The notes beneath the pieces are model-generated. The model did no database searches. It was given only the letters and a program-made list of their open reading frames with translations, and was not told the origin of the DNA. The translations under genes and the position numbers were made by a program. Shown piece by piece: positions 5,383 through 13,066 of a stretch of DNA of 13,480 nucleotides. Source of the DNA: Clostridia bacterium (GTDB lineage: Bacteria; Bacillota_A; Clostridia; Oscillospirales; CAG-272); the NCBI GenBank assembly GCA_017414585.1, contig JAFQLN010000094.1, positions 1-13,480 on the forward strand, in the 5' to 3' direction. Position 1 is the first letter of the stretch; the number at the start of each line of letters is the position of its first letter.

Positions 5383-6753
5383 TTACATAAATTCGCGGAT
5401 AGCCTTCTCCAGTTCAGCCTTGGAGGGGATGATGGACTTATACTTCAGCTCACCGTTGATGTAGAGGGACGGAAGATTCGGAACACCCATCTTCTTGAAG
5501 CGGGCGATGTCTTCCTTGAGCGTGTACTTATAAATCTTATAGTCGATTTCATCGCCGAAGAGTGCCTTGATTTCGTCGGAAGCGGCAACCATGTAACCGC
5601 AGGCAGCGCAGGTTGCGGGGTCGAGCGTGCAGACTTCAACGAGGGGCTTCTTGAGATTTGCATAGTCGGGAAGTTCGATTTCGATTTCTTCTTCCTGTTC
5701 GCCGACATAGTCCTTGATCATTTCGCGTACTGCGTCAGTCTGCTGAACTGCCTGCATACAGCCGATGGTATTTTCAAACGGAACACCGAAGGGCATATCA
5801 CAGCCGGAAGCTACAATCAGACCGGTCTTGTCTTCAAAGGAATCGAGGAGGTCCACACAGAACTTCATGTTATCCTGCTGGGTACCGTGAAGCATGGTGG
5901 TAGTCAGCGGAATATTACCTCCGCAGGAAACGCCGTACTTGTCGCAGATTTCCTTGGCTGCGTTGAGGTTGACGTTTTCGTCTACGGAAATACCGTTGCA
6001 TCCGGTCTTGCACATTGCTTCGATGTTTCTGGTAGCATCGCCGCATACAAAGAAAGAAGAACGAACGCCGCGTTCAGCGATGTGTGCAAACAGAGCGGAG
6101 TACGGTTCGGAGATGAATTCTTCAAAGTGGTCGGTGGAAATCTGGGAAACGAGCGGGTCAACAACTGCGATAACATCCATGCCGGCATCCATGAAATAGT
6201 CCGCCATCTTGAATGCTACCTTGTTGCAGTATGCGAGCAGATCCTGTACGTATTCGTCGTTATCGTACATATCCATGAAAATGGTGCTGCCGCGGAGGTG
6301 GGATGCGAGGGTGAAAGGACCGGTGATCAGACCGAACAGAGCGGTGGTATCGCCGACAGCTTCCTTCACGCGGCGCATTGCGTTGCAGACAAGCGGAATA
6401 CGTCCGTCATTCGGACCGGGAATCGTGCATTCGCAGGGAACAACGGGATCTTCGTCTTCGTCGCAGTCCAGCGGGTGGGAGGAAACGGAAGGCGGACCGT
6501 CATCAGCCCATACGAGATCACAGCCGAGGATTTCAGCTTCGATCTGCAGGTCAAAAATACAGCACTGACCATCGGGCTTGAACATACGGTTGACTTCGAG
6601 CAGGCATTCAACCATCTTGTCTTCATCCTGCAGGAATTCGGTCGCGGTGTAGCCCTTCAGTCTTGCGGAATACGCGCCTGCGAAGGGAATCCACGGAGCT
6701 CTCGGTGTCGGTTTGTGTTCAATAGCAGCGAGCAGCAGTTCTTTGGGTGTCAT
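5383..6753 (-). CDS. UroD/MtaA-family protein fused to a C-terminal thioredoxin-like domain
   Basis: This is a 456-residue protein. The ATG at 6753 is chosen because AAGGAG at 6766-6761 lies seven bases upstream; a TTG two codons earlier is too close to that site. Residues 1 to about 345 form a uroporphyrinogen decarboxylase-family barrel of the corrinoid methyltransferase (MtaA/MtbA) type rather than the haem enzyme, with GLITGPFTLASHLRG (141-155), DAGMDVIAVVDP (189-200) and ASGCDMPFGVPFENT (315-329). After an acidic linker (352-362), residues about 370-456 form a thioredoxin-like domain with CAAC (C382, C385) and the cis-proline region VPNLPSLYING (424-434). The zinc motif usually read as His-x-Cys-Gly is FVCG here (F235, C237); C318 is kept, so one zinc ligand appears lost. 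MtaA-type proteins move a methyl group between a corrinoid protein and a thiol. The fusion suggests the thiol acceptor or reductant may be built in, which is inference. It is the first gene of the minus-strand module. Confidence 0.85.
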   Translation of the reverse strand: MTPKELLLAAIEHKPTPRAPWIPFAGAYSARLKGYTATEFLQDEDKMVECLLEVNRMFKPDGQCCIFDLQIEAEILGCDLVWADDGPPSVSSHPLDCDEDEDPVVPCECTIPGPNDGRIPLVCNAMRRVKEAVGDTTALFGLITGPFTLASHLRGSTIFMDMYDNDEYVQDLLAYCNKVAFKMADYFMDAGMDVIAVVDPLVSQISTDHFEEFISEPYSALFAHIAERGVRSSFFVCGDATRNIEAMCKTGCNGISVDENVNLNAAKEICDKYGVSCGGNIPLTTTMLHGTQQDNMKFCVDLLDSFEDKTGLIVASGCDMPFGVPFENTIGCMQAVQQTDAVREMIKDYVGEQEEEIEIELPDYANLKKPLVEVCTLDPATCAACGYMVAASDEIKALFGDEIDYKIYKYTLKEDIARFKKMGVPNLPSLYINGELKYKSIIPSKAELEKAIREFM

Positions 6754-6810
6754 ATGCAAACTCCTTCTGATTAAATATCGTTATTCAGGCATATTGCCTT
6801 CAGTGTATTC

Positions 6811-6819
6811 ATTATATCA
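6811..6819 (-). promoter_or_regulatory. Extended -10 promoter for the UroD-fusion operon
   Basis: Read on the minus strand, TGATATAAT (6819-6811) is an extended -10 element with a perfect TATAAT. The -35 position (6839-6834, AATACA, 17-base spacer) matches TTGACA poorly, as is common with extended -10 promoters. The sequence further upstream on this strand, to about 6895, is very A-rich and could act as an UP element. Transcription would start near 6804, leaving about 50 bases of leader, including a small AGGC/GCCT hairpin (6787-6799). Confidence 0.55.
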
Positions 6820-6944
6820 TGAATTCACGCGATTGTATTGTCATTTCTTTTGTATTTTTGTTTTTTCTTTATATCTTTTTTCTATTTATCCGAAAGAGGA
6901 AAAATACGGAAATCTGTTTCGATAAAAAAATCCCCGCTTTCTTC

Positions 6945-6973
6945 TCGACAATCCCATAACTGTATGCTATAAT
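6945..6973 (+). promoter_or_regulatory. Sigma-A promoter for the padR-araC regulator pair
   Basis: TCGACA (6945-6950) is one base off the -35 consensus and lies 17 bases before a perfect TATAAT (6968-6973). A TG one base before the -10 makes it an extended -10 as well. This is one of the best promoters in the window; transcription would start near 6980, about 68 bases before the PadR start. Confidence 0.75.
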
Positions 6974-6990
6974 AAAGAATACAAGCAATT

Positions 6991-7026
6991 GTTTTCCGGC
7001 AAAGTTTTCCGAAAAGGCAAAACTTT
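6991..7026. promoter_or_regulatory. Dyad and direct repeat in the padR leader, possible operator
   Basis: AAAGTTTT (7001-7008) is complementary to AAAACTTT (7019-7026). GTTTTCCG occurs twice as a direct repeat, 6991-6998 and 7004-7011, 13 bases apart. The cluster lies just downstream of the expected transcription start of the PadR gene, where an autoregulating repressor could bind. It does not resemble the ATGT-N8-ACAT site described for some PadR proteins, so the binding protein is unknown. Confidence 0.4.
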
Positions 7027-7047
7027 ATCGGGGAAAGGATACGGCAT

Positions 7048-7452
7048 ATGGAAAACATCCATGAAAAATGTGCCTGTCAGGGATCGTTTCTCGACAAGTT
7101 CCTGCAGCCTGCGGTTCTGATTGTTCTCTCACGCGGAAGCAGTCACGGCTTTCAGATCATCACGGATCTCGAAAACAGCGGCATGGTAACCAGTCTTGAT
7201 CCGGCAGGACTGTACCGTACACTCAAACGCATGGAGGAAACGGGGCTGGTCAGCTCCTTCTGGGACACGGATTCTTCCGCCAAGCCCAAGCGTGTCTACT
7301 CGATCACGCAGGAAGGACAGCACTGTCTGGAACGGTGGGCGGTTACTCTTCGTGATTACAGAAGCAGTATTGACAGGCTTCTTGAAGAAATCGGTAAAAA
7401 CAGCGGCATGATAACAGACGACAGCCAGTCGGGAGCGGATTTTGAACAGTAA
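7048..7452 (+). CDS. PadR-family transcriptional regulator
   Basis: This is a 134-residue winged-helix regulator starting at 7048 after a GAAAGGA site (7033-7039). The PadR fold is clear: FLQPAVLIVLSRGSSHGFQI forms helix 1 to the HGF/HGY motif, LDPAGLYRTLKRMEETGLV is the recognition helix (PadR proteins usually read ...tlYR.L..Le..GlV), and RVYSITQEGQ is the wing. The protein also has CAC near the N terminus (C8, C10), a cysteine pair I associate with PadR relatives near corrinoid or UroD-family genes; it may bind a metal or sense redox state. The C-terminal dimerisation helix is followed by a short polar tail. It is transcribed away from the UroD-fusion operon and probably regulates it, itself, or both. 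The stop overlaps the next gene by 11 bases. Confidence 0.88.
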   Translation: MENIHEKCACQGSFLDKFLQPAVLIVLSRGSSHGFQIITDLENSGMVTSLDPAGLYRTLKRMEETGLVSSFWDTDSSAKPKRVYSITQEGQHCLERWAVTLRDYRSSIDRLLEEIGKNSGMITDDSQSGADFEQ

Positions 7453-8734
7453 AGCCAGTGCAAAATTTGACATCAAGCTCGCCCATGAAATGGCGGATGC
7501 TTTTGCTGCCACCAGCGGACTGAAATGCAGCGTTTATCTCACCGACGGTCGGATGCTCTGTGAATGTTCCTACGAAAGATGCGGCTGCGATGTATGCAGA
7601 ATGATTTCGGATGCGACAGGAGAAATCCCCGACTGTGCGAAAGTACACGGAGATGCAATCGAACAGGCTGAGCGTTTCGGCGGACGCTACATCTACTTCT
7701 GTCCTGTGGGGATGATGTTTTCAGCCTCCCCCATCATGATCGGCGGAAGTGCGGAAGGCGCTCTGATCGGCGGCGCTGTTCTCAGCACGGAAGCTGCGGA
7801 ATATCTGGAAGAAGACAGCCGTGTCAGCCGGATTACCGATCCCGCCGTACTCGAAGCCGTTACCCGCAAGCTCGATGAAATCTCTCCTTATCAGCTTTCC
7901 CGGTTTGAAAAAATGTCTCTCCACCTGTTTGCGTCTACAGTGCTCATCAGCGACAGCAGCAGAGAGATGCTTGTTTCGCGGGAAAAAAACGATCAGCAGA
8001 ACTCCATCGGCGAATATATCTATAATCTGAAGACCCAGGATGGGGACAAGCTGTATCCGATTCATACGGAAAACAGCCTGCGCGCCGCCATCGAAAACGG
8101 AGACAAAGCGGAAGCCAACCGTCTCCTGAACGAGATTCTCGGTTATATTTTCTTCCACTCCGGCGGGAATTTCCGGATTATCCGTGCGCGCGTAACGGAA
8201 CTGCTCGTGATACTCTCCCGTGCGGCAATTTCCGGCGGCGTGAGCGTGGAGCAGTCCCTGCGCATATCCGAACGGCATATGCAGCAGCTGCAGTATCTGA
8301 GCACCTCGGACGACATCGCTTACTGGCTTGCGGGTGCGCTGAATCAGTATATCGGTCTGGTATTCAACATGATCGACATCAAGCATCGCAGTTCCATTTA
8401 CGAAGCGGTGGAATACATCCGCGAGAATTATGCGCGCCGTCTTACCCTCGGAGAAGTAGCGGATCATGTCGGCTATTCGCAGGCGTATTTTTCCATGATC
8501 TTCAATCAGGAAATGAACTGCAGCTTCCGCACTTTTCTGAACGGCATCCGTGTAGACAAAAGCAAGCAGCTTCTTCTTTCCGGTAAGCTGTCGATTGCCG
8601 AAATCAGCGAAGTAACCGGATTTCCGGATCAAAGCTATTTCTGCAAAGTCTTCAAGCAGCAGACCGGCGTGACACCGGACAAATTCCGCAAATCCAACCG
8701 GCGGATCGACTATGAAAAAGAATACGGAAACTGA
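7442..8734 (+). CDS. PocR-domain AraC-family regulator
   Basis: This 430-residue protein starts at a TTG (7442) six bases after GGGAG (7431-7435), inside the end of the padR gene, so the two are probably translationally coupled. Residues about 10-175 form a PocR ligand-binding domain, with the cysteine-rich block CGCDVC (47-52), C65, and YFCPVGM (85-91) followed by the conserved glycine-rich strand GALIGGAVL. Residues about 322-418 hold two AraC-type helix-turn-helix motifs (LTLGEVADHVGYSQAYFSMIF and IAEISEVTGFPDQSYFCKVF). PocR activates propanediol/cobalamin genes in Salmonella; in anaerobes such domains are linked to C1 and corrinoid metabolism. The many cysteines could ligate a metal. The likely targets are the divergent UroD-fusion operon and possibly the 47-bp dyad within it. 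The inducer is unknown. Confidence 0.88.
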   Translation: MNSKASAKFDIKLAHEMADAFAATSGLKCSVYLTDGRMLCECSYERCGCDVCRMISDATGEIPDCAKVHGDAIEQAERFGGRYIYFCPVGMMFSASPIMIGGSAEGALIGGAVLSTEAAEYLEEDSRVSRITDPAVLEAVTRKLDEISPYQLSRFEKMSLHLFASTVLISDSSREMLVSREKNDQQNSIGEYIYNLKTQDGDKLYPIHTENSLRAAIENGDKAEANRLLNEILGYIFFHSGGNFRIIRARVTELLVILSRAAISGGVSVEQSLRISERHMQQLQYLSTSDDIAYWLAGALNQYIGLVFNMIDIKHRSSIYEAVEYIRENYARRLTLGEVADHVGYSQAYFSMIFNQEMNCSFRTFLNGIRVDKSKQLLLSGKLSIAEISEVTGFPDQSYFCKVFKQQTGVTPDKFRKSNRRIDYEKEYGN

Positions 8735-8749
8735 CGGCAGTTTTCAATA

Positions 8750-8804
8750 AAATCCCCCGTTTTCAGCCGCTGTGACATCTCAGCCGACTGCTTCCGGGGG
8801 ATTT
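8750..8804. terminator. Bidirectional intrinsic terminator
   Basis: AAATCCCCCG (8750-8759) pairs perfectly with CGGGGGATTT (8795-8804). The plus strand continues CTTTTCTGTT, and the minus strand continues with TTTTATTG after its G-rich arm. It separates the converging araC and GH110-like genes and can serve both. Confidence 0.8.
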
Positions 8805-8812
8805 CTTTTCTG

Positions 8813-10459
8813 TTATGCGCCCTTTTCCGTTTTCGGGAAAATGTTATCCTTCTCCGTTACGACACCGCTTTTATAAAGCGAAAGTGCATACGGTGCATCG
8901 AATGTATTTCCGCTGATCTCTGCCTGTGCGGCATATTCAAGCCGGATGGTGTGTGTTCCCGTACAGGCTTCACGGAAGGTGTTTCCGGTCAGCGTGAACA
9001 TTCCGTGTACGAATTCCTCGCTGTTTTCGTTCATCACCTTCGGGGAACAGCAGATCACCGGCGCATCCGGATACCTCCGGTCATAATTGCATCCGATGAT
9101 TTCATTATTCCGGAATACGATATGTCTTGTATAACCGGACTCATACCAGAAATTGCAGTCGTCTTCAATCAGCAGTGCCGGACCTTTCAGATGATAAAAG
9201 CGGTTGTTTTCTATCACCACTTCCCCGCGTGTTGTGCAGAGAATCCCGCGGCAGGCGATTGTGTCAATATTGCAGTTTGTGATATGTACATCGGGTGTCC
9301 ATGCTGCGTTTTCCAGCACATCCTTACCTACAATGGTTTCTTCGGGAAGCTCCCGGTCCAAAGTCAGGCGGATATCCGTATCATTCAGGCGTTCCCATGC
9401 CGCAACAACAGCTTCCGCATACGGACGGAGTGTGTCCCAGCGGATGAATTCCACGGCATCGCCTGTTTCAAATGCCTGTATGCCCCATGTTTCTTTGTGC
9501 ATAAAGCGCACTGTCACGGTTTTTCCCTCCGCTCCAACGATGCGAAGATGGGTTCCGTGAATATTGGCAAAGTCGTCCTGTGCGCCCCGTGCGTGGCATC
9601 CGTCGATCACGAGCTTGCCGCGGCATCCGGAAAACTGGAAGAAATCAGCCGTACTGGTGATGGTTCTTCCCTCTCCCGGCGTAAGATCACATCCGCGATA
9701 GGTGACATTTTCACAGAACTGTGCTGTCATCCCGAGCCCGTGCATGAACCGGATACGCAGATTCTCGAACAGAAGATTCCGGCATCGCTGCAGCAAAGCC
9801 CCTGTCTGATCTCGGACAATATTTCGGGTTTGAAAAATCTGTCCCAGGATATAGTCTTCAGCCCCGGAAGACGGAACAACACGCAGAGTCCGTTCATCCA
9901 GCTGTTCTATGGATTGAAACCGGAGCCGATCACTTCCCACCCAGCGGCTTTTTTCAGCGGCAGGATCGAAAATATGGACAAACTGTTTCGGACCGTCAGC
10001 GGGAAACTCCCAGTACGGCTGACCGTCAGCTCCGGTTTCTCCGGTCCAGAACAGCCGGTTTTCCTCCACGCGAAACTGTGTATCGGGACTGATCCGAATA
10101 TCGTACACACTGCCGCTGCCGGAAAGAACCGTGAACTCCGCCATCGTCGGGCAGGCATAATCCACAGTCAGATTTCTGACGGTGATATCCTCACAGGCAT
10201 CAAAGAGGAACGGCGTCATTTTCCCGTGAATCAGTATGACAGCCCCGTTTCCGTCAATGGTAATGCCGTGCTTTTTTCTGAGATAAATTGCCGCATTGCG
10301 CTTTCCATTCGGATTCTCATTGACCGCTGCGGTGTTGGTGCAGTAGTATCCGGTCAGTGCGTACGAATCATCCTGCCTGACATGGTAAACGCGATTCTGC
10401 TCCAGTGTTACAGTCGTTCCGTCAGAAATATCGAGAAAGTATCTGCTCAGTTCATTCAT
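8813..10459 (-). CDS. GH110-like right-handed beta-helix glycosidase
   Basis: This is a 548-residue protein. The ATG at 10459 follows AAGGGAA with suitable spacing; a TTG at 10516 lies inside the upstream gene. The repeated short strands (for example GITIDGNGAVI, DITVRNLTVDY, EVVIENNRFY, HIVFRNNEIIG, AEISGNTFDA) are typical of a right-handed parallel beta-helix. The blocks ADFFQFSGCRG (271-281), GAQDDFANIHGTHL (292-305) and RGILCTTRGEVVIENN (404-419) resemble family GH110, whose known members remove alpha-1,3-linked galactose, for instance from blood group B structures. D295 and D296 are candidate catalytic acids. Known GH110 enzymes are usually exported, but no signal peptide is seen here, so the substrate may be imported. 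The exact linkage is uncertain. It is the last gene of the cinA-SGNH operon, 19 bases after the SGNH gene. Confidence 0.75.
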   Translation of the reverse strand: MNELSRYFLDISDGTTVTLEQNRVYHVRQDDSYALTGYYCTNTAAVNENPNGKRNAAIYLRKKHGITIDGNGAVILIHGKMTPFLFDACEDITVRNLTVDYACPTMAEFTVLSGSGSVYDIRISPDTQFRVEENRLFWTGETGADGQPYWEFPADGPKQFVHIFDPAAEKSRWVGSDRLRFQSIEQLDERTLRVVPSSGAEDYILGQIFQTRNIVRDQTGALLQRCRNLLFENLRIRFMHGLGMTAQFCENVTYRGCDLTPGEGRTITSTADFFQFSGCRGKLVIDGCHARGAQDDFANIHGTHLRIVGAEGKTVTVRFMHKETWGIQAFETGDAVEFIRWDTLRPYAEAVVAAWERLNDTDIRLTLDRELPEETIVGKDVLENAAWTPDVHITNCNIDTIACRGILCTTRGEVVIENNRFYHLKGPALLIEDDCNFWYESGYTRHIVFRNNEIIGCNYDRRYPDAPVICCSPKVMNENSEEFVHGMFTLTGNTFREACTGTHTIRLEYAAQAEISGNTFDAPYALSLYKSGVVTEKDNIFPKTEKGA

Positions 10460-10478
10460 CGTTCTGTTCCCTTGTATT

Positions 10479-11726
10479 TCAGTCTGTGTTCTTTTCTGTG
10501 AGAACAGCCCGCTCAACAGCTCCTGCCAGTGCCGTTCCCATCTGTCTGTATCCGGTTATGGACGGATGTACCCAGTTCGTTCCGTGTCTGACCATAAAAT
10601 CCGTGTACAGATTCTCCCGGCTGTCCGCCAGTTCAAATCCCGTGAAAGGCGAACAGGTAAGCAGCATCGGCGAAATAAAGATTTTCTCATCCCGCCGCTT
10701 GTCGTATTTTTCCAGCAAAGCACGGCAAGCCATTTTTATATTGTGCTCATACTGCTTTGCGCTTCCCCTGCAGCCCAGTTTGGATCCCCATGAATACTGA
10801 TCCGATCCGAGAACGGGCAGATTGACAATGACTGCAGTCCTGCTGCTGACCTTTTTGATTTCCCCGATCATGGCATCCATATGCTGCATATATCTGTCGA
10901 GTGCTGCAGGCATATCCTGATAGGGGCAGGTCTGGAACTCGTTGGCGCCGAACAGAACGGAAACTACATCCGGAACATCGAAACCGTACCGTTCGAGATA
11001 CCCCGCAAAATCAAACACGAATTTCGGGGCTGCGATTCTCTCCCCGGAAGAGGAATGCACAAGCTCATTGTTCTGCAGGTAATACTGATTCTCTCCGATT
11101 TCCTCCCGCCTCAGTCCGACAAAACCATACTCGTTCTCATGCCCGCTGTCCATGGCTTCTTTCATCCACCGGCTGCCGTAATACTGCTTTGCGGGAATTC
11201 CCTCCGGAAAGAGGAACGGGGATCGGCCTCCTTCCTGCTCTCTGCCGATACGCCAAAAAAAGTCCTCGCACCGCCAACCGCCGCGCCCCTCATGCCATAT
11301 GAATCCGCTTCTTCTGATACCGATGGTACGCAGACCTTTCAGCTTGTTTGCCGCGTGTTCGATATACACGCCATCCTGCGTCATGCTGTCACCGATGCAC
11401 AGAAGACTGATATCCCTGCCGCTCTTTTTCAGGATTCTGACCGTACAGCTTTTTTCGGCGAGCTTATGCCCGTATTCTTCGTAAACGGAAACAGTCAGCG
11501 GAAAACTTTCCACACCGTTCGGGAATCGTTCAATCCGCCACATATCGCCCATATTCGCACCGTAAGCACAGCTGATCTGAATATCCCACTCCTCTTTATA
11601 CGGGTAAATCAGATTCTTATAGTAAATATTGTACTGTTCGTGATCAAGAGGAATACCGCCCTGATTTTCGAGATCCCTCAGGATGGAAATCTCATCCGGC
11701 AGCAAAATCAAAATGTTGTCTTTCAT
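10479..11726 (-). CDS. SGNH/GDSL-family hydrolase (esterase-like)
   Basis: This 415-residue protein starts at 11726 with GGGGAAGG just upstream and a 12-base gap from cinA. Residues about 1-100 form a beta-rich N-terminal region. The SGNH core then begins with LLCIGDSMTQDG (nucleophile S114). Block III is FGANEF (G260, N262), and block V is NWVHPSITGYRQMG (H387) with the Asp of the usual DxxH replaced by N384. Such enzymes remove acetyl or other ester groups, often from polysaccharides. No signal peptide is present, so it probably acts in the cytosol. Its position directly before a GH110-like glycosidase suggests removal of an ester decoration before the sugar is cleaved; this is inference. 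The missing acid at block V leaves some doubt about a full catalytic triad. Confidence 0.82.
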   Translation of the reverse strand: MKDNILILLPDEISILRDLENQGGIPLDHEQYNIYYKNLIYPYKEEWDIQISCAYGANMGDMWRIERFPNGVESFPLTVSVYEEYGHKLAEKSCTVRILKKSGRDISLLCIGDSMTQDGVYIEHAANKLKGLRTIGIRRSGFIWHEGRGGWRCEDFFWRIGREQEGGRSPFLFPEGIPAKQYYGSRWMKEAMDSGHENEYGFVGLRREEIGENQYYLQNNELVHSSSGERIAAPKFVFDFAGYLERYGFDVPDVVSVLFGANEFQTCPYQDMPAALDRYMQHMDAMIGEIKKVSSRTAVIVNLPVLGSDQYSWGSKLGCRGSAKQYEHNIKMACRALLEKYDKRRDEKIFISPMLLTCSPFTGFELADSRENLYTDFMVRHGTNWVHPSITGYRQMGTALAGAVERAVLTEKNTD

Positions 11727-11738
11727 TGTACCTTCCCC

Positions 11739-13016
11739 TCAGATTTCTCCGCGAAGACGCCGGATTGTCAGCATCATTGCGTGTGCAGTGGTGAGTCTGC
11801 GGATTTTCGCACGGTCGTTTTTGCCGCTCCAATGCTTTGTTTCCGTGTAAATGCCGTTTTCGTCCGCAATGCCGAAGCAGACTGTGCCGACAGGCTTTTC
11901 GTCCGTTCCGCCGCCGGGACCGGCAATTCCGGTTACGGAAACAGCGATATCCGCACCGCAGACGTTCCGCGCTCCCGCAGCCATATATCCCGCACATTCT
12001 TCGGAAACCGCGCCGTGCGTTCCGATCGTTTCAGCCGGCACATCGAGCACATTGATTTTGACATCGTTGGCATAGGACACCACGCCGCCCATGAAGACAT
12101 CGGATGCACCGGGAATATCACCGACACGTGAGGAAATCATGCCGCAGGTACAGCTCTCCGCCGTCGCCAGCGTTTTGTTCTTCTTGCGCAGTTCTGCAAT
12201 CAGCGCCATAACCATCGCATTCTTTGCTTCAAACGGATCGTTTGTTTCAGCGAAAATATGCGGTGCTATATCGGTCTTTGCAATCTGCTCACACATATCG
12301 CGCGTCAGTTTTCTTGCTTTTGCTTCGTTTTCCGCCATAGCAGTAACACGGATACGGACTTCATGTTCGCAGGCATACGGTGCAACGGTGGGATTGACGG
12401 ACTGCTCCATCAGCGGACGGAGAATCTGTTCAGCCGCCGACTCCCCGATTCCGTACAGATGCAGGTTGCGGCTGTAGATCACACGATCGGACAGCTTCGC
12501 AAGATAGGGTTTCACGCATTCTTCAAACATCGGCTCGCATTCCGAGGGAGGACCGGGAAGAAGGATAGCAATTTTCCGTTTTCCGTTAATTTCACCGTCG
12601 ATGGCAAGACCGGGTGCCGTTCCCCATTTGTTATAGAAAACAACCGCGCCTTCCGGTACATACGCCTGCGAAAGATTGTTTTCCGTCATGGTTCTGCCGA
12701 TCCGAGCGAAAAAGCGGACGAGATCATCCCGCACGGATTCGTCAAACAGCATTTTTCTGCCGAATGCATCAGCGGCAGCGAATTTTGTGATATCGTCACA
12801 GGTCGGACCGAGACCGCCTGTCATGATAACGATATCAGAGCGTTCAAGAGCCGTGCGGATTGCTTCGCGCAGTCTTTCGGGATTATCGCCCACAACCGTC
12901 TGGTGGTACGTGGAGAATCCGAGAGCGGCAATTTCTTTTGCAATGAACGCCGCGTCCGTATTGATGATGTCGCCGAGCAGAAGCTCCGTTCCGACACACA
13001 GAATTTCTGAAATCAT
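11739..13016 (-). CDS. cinA: CinA: molybdopterin-binding-like domain plus nicotinamide-nucleotide amidase domain
   Basis: This 425-residue protein has the usual two-domain architecture. The ATG at 13016 is chosen because GGAGG (13025-13021) lies four bases upstream. Residues about 1-170 form the MoCF-like (COG1058) domain with VGTELLLGDIINTD (8-21), MTGGLGPTCDD (65-75) and LLPGPPSE (152-159). Residues about 260-425 form the PncC-like amidase that converts NMN to nicotinic acid mononucleotide in pyridine nucleotide salvage, with the nucleophile S288, HGAVSEE (334-340) and TGIAGPGGGTDEKPVG (362-377). The active-site loop normally reads AESCTGG; here it is AESCTCG (C291 in place of Gly), an uncommon change next to the nucleophile. 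It is the first gene of a three-gene set with the SGNH hydrolase and GH110-like genes, an odd partner for a housekeeping enzyme. No clear promoter is visible just upstream. Confidence 0.94.
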   Translation of the reverse strand: MISEILCVGTELLLGDIINTDAAFIAKEIAALGFSTYHQTVVGDNPERLREAIRTALERSDIVIMTGGLGPTCDDITKFAAADAFGRKMLFDESVRDDLVRFFARIGRTMTENNLSQAYVPEGAVVFYNKWGTAPGLAIDGEINGKRKIAILLPGPPSECEPMFEECVKPYLAKLSDRVIYSRNLHLYGIGESAAEQILRPLMEQSVNPTVAPYACEHEVRIRVTAMAENEAKARKLTRDMCEQIAKTDIAPHIFAETNDPFEAKNAMVMALIAELRKKNKTLATAESCTCGMISSRVGDIPGASDVFMGGVVSYANDVKINVLDVPAETIGTHGAVSEECAGYMAAGARNVCGADIAVSVTGIAGPGGGTDEKPVGTVCFGIADENGIYTETKHWSGKNDRAKIRRLTTAHAMMLTIRRLRGEI

Positions 13017-13066
13017 AATTCCTCCGTGGATGACAGGTACATCCAAAAAATGTTCTCTGTACAGCA

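Noticed and set aside
5216..5383. 56-residue N-terminal extension of the COG0523 GTPase
   Set aside because: It translates the two intergenic dyads and overlaps the upstream stop; a well-placed AAGGAG precedes the ATG at 5215, and the P-loop then falls at the usual position.
5383..6753. Haem-pathway uroporphyrinogen decarboxylase (hemE)
   Set aside because: The barrel has MtaA-like Cys positions and a fused thioredoxin domain, with no other haem genes nearby, so the housekeeping enzyme is unlikely.
8951..10501. 516-codon open frame on the plus strand opposite the GH110-like gene
   Set aside because: It mirrors the real gene, its translation shows no family motifs, it has no plausible ribosome binding site, and it would cover the terminator-side end of a gene with clear domain matches.
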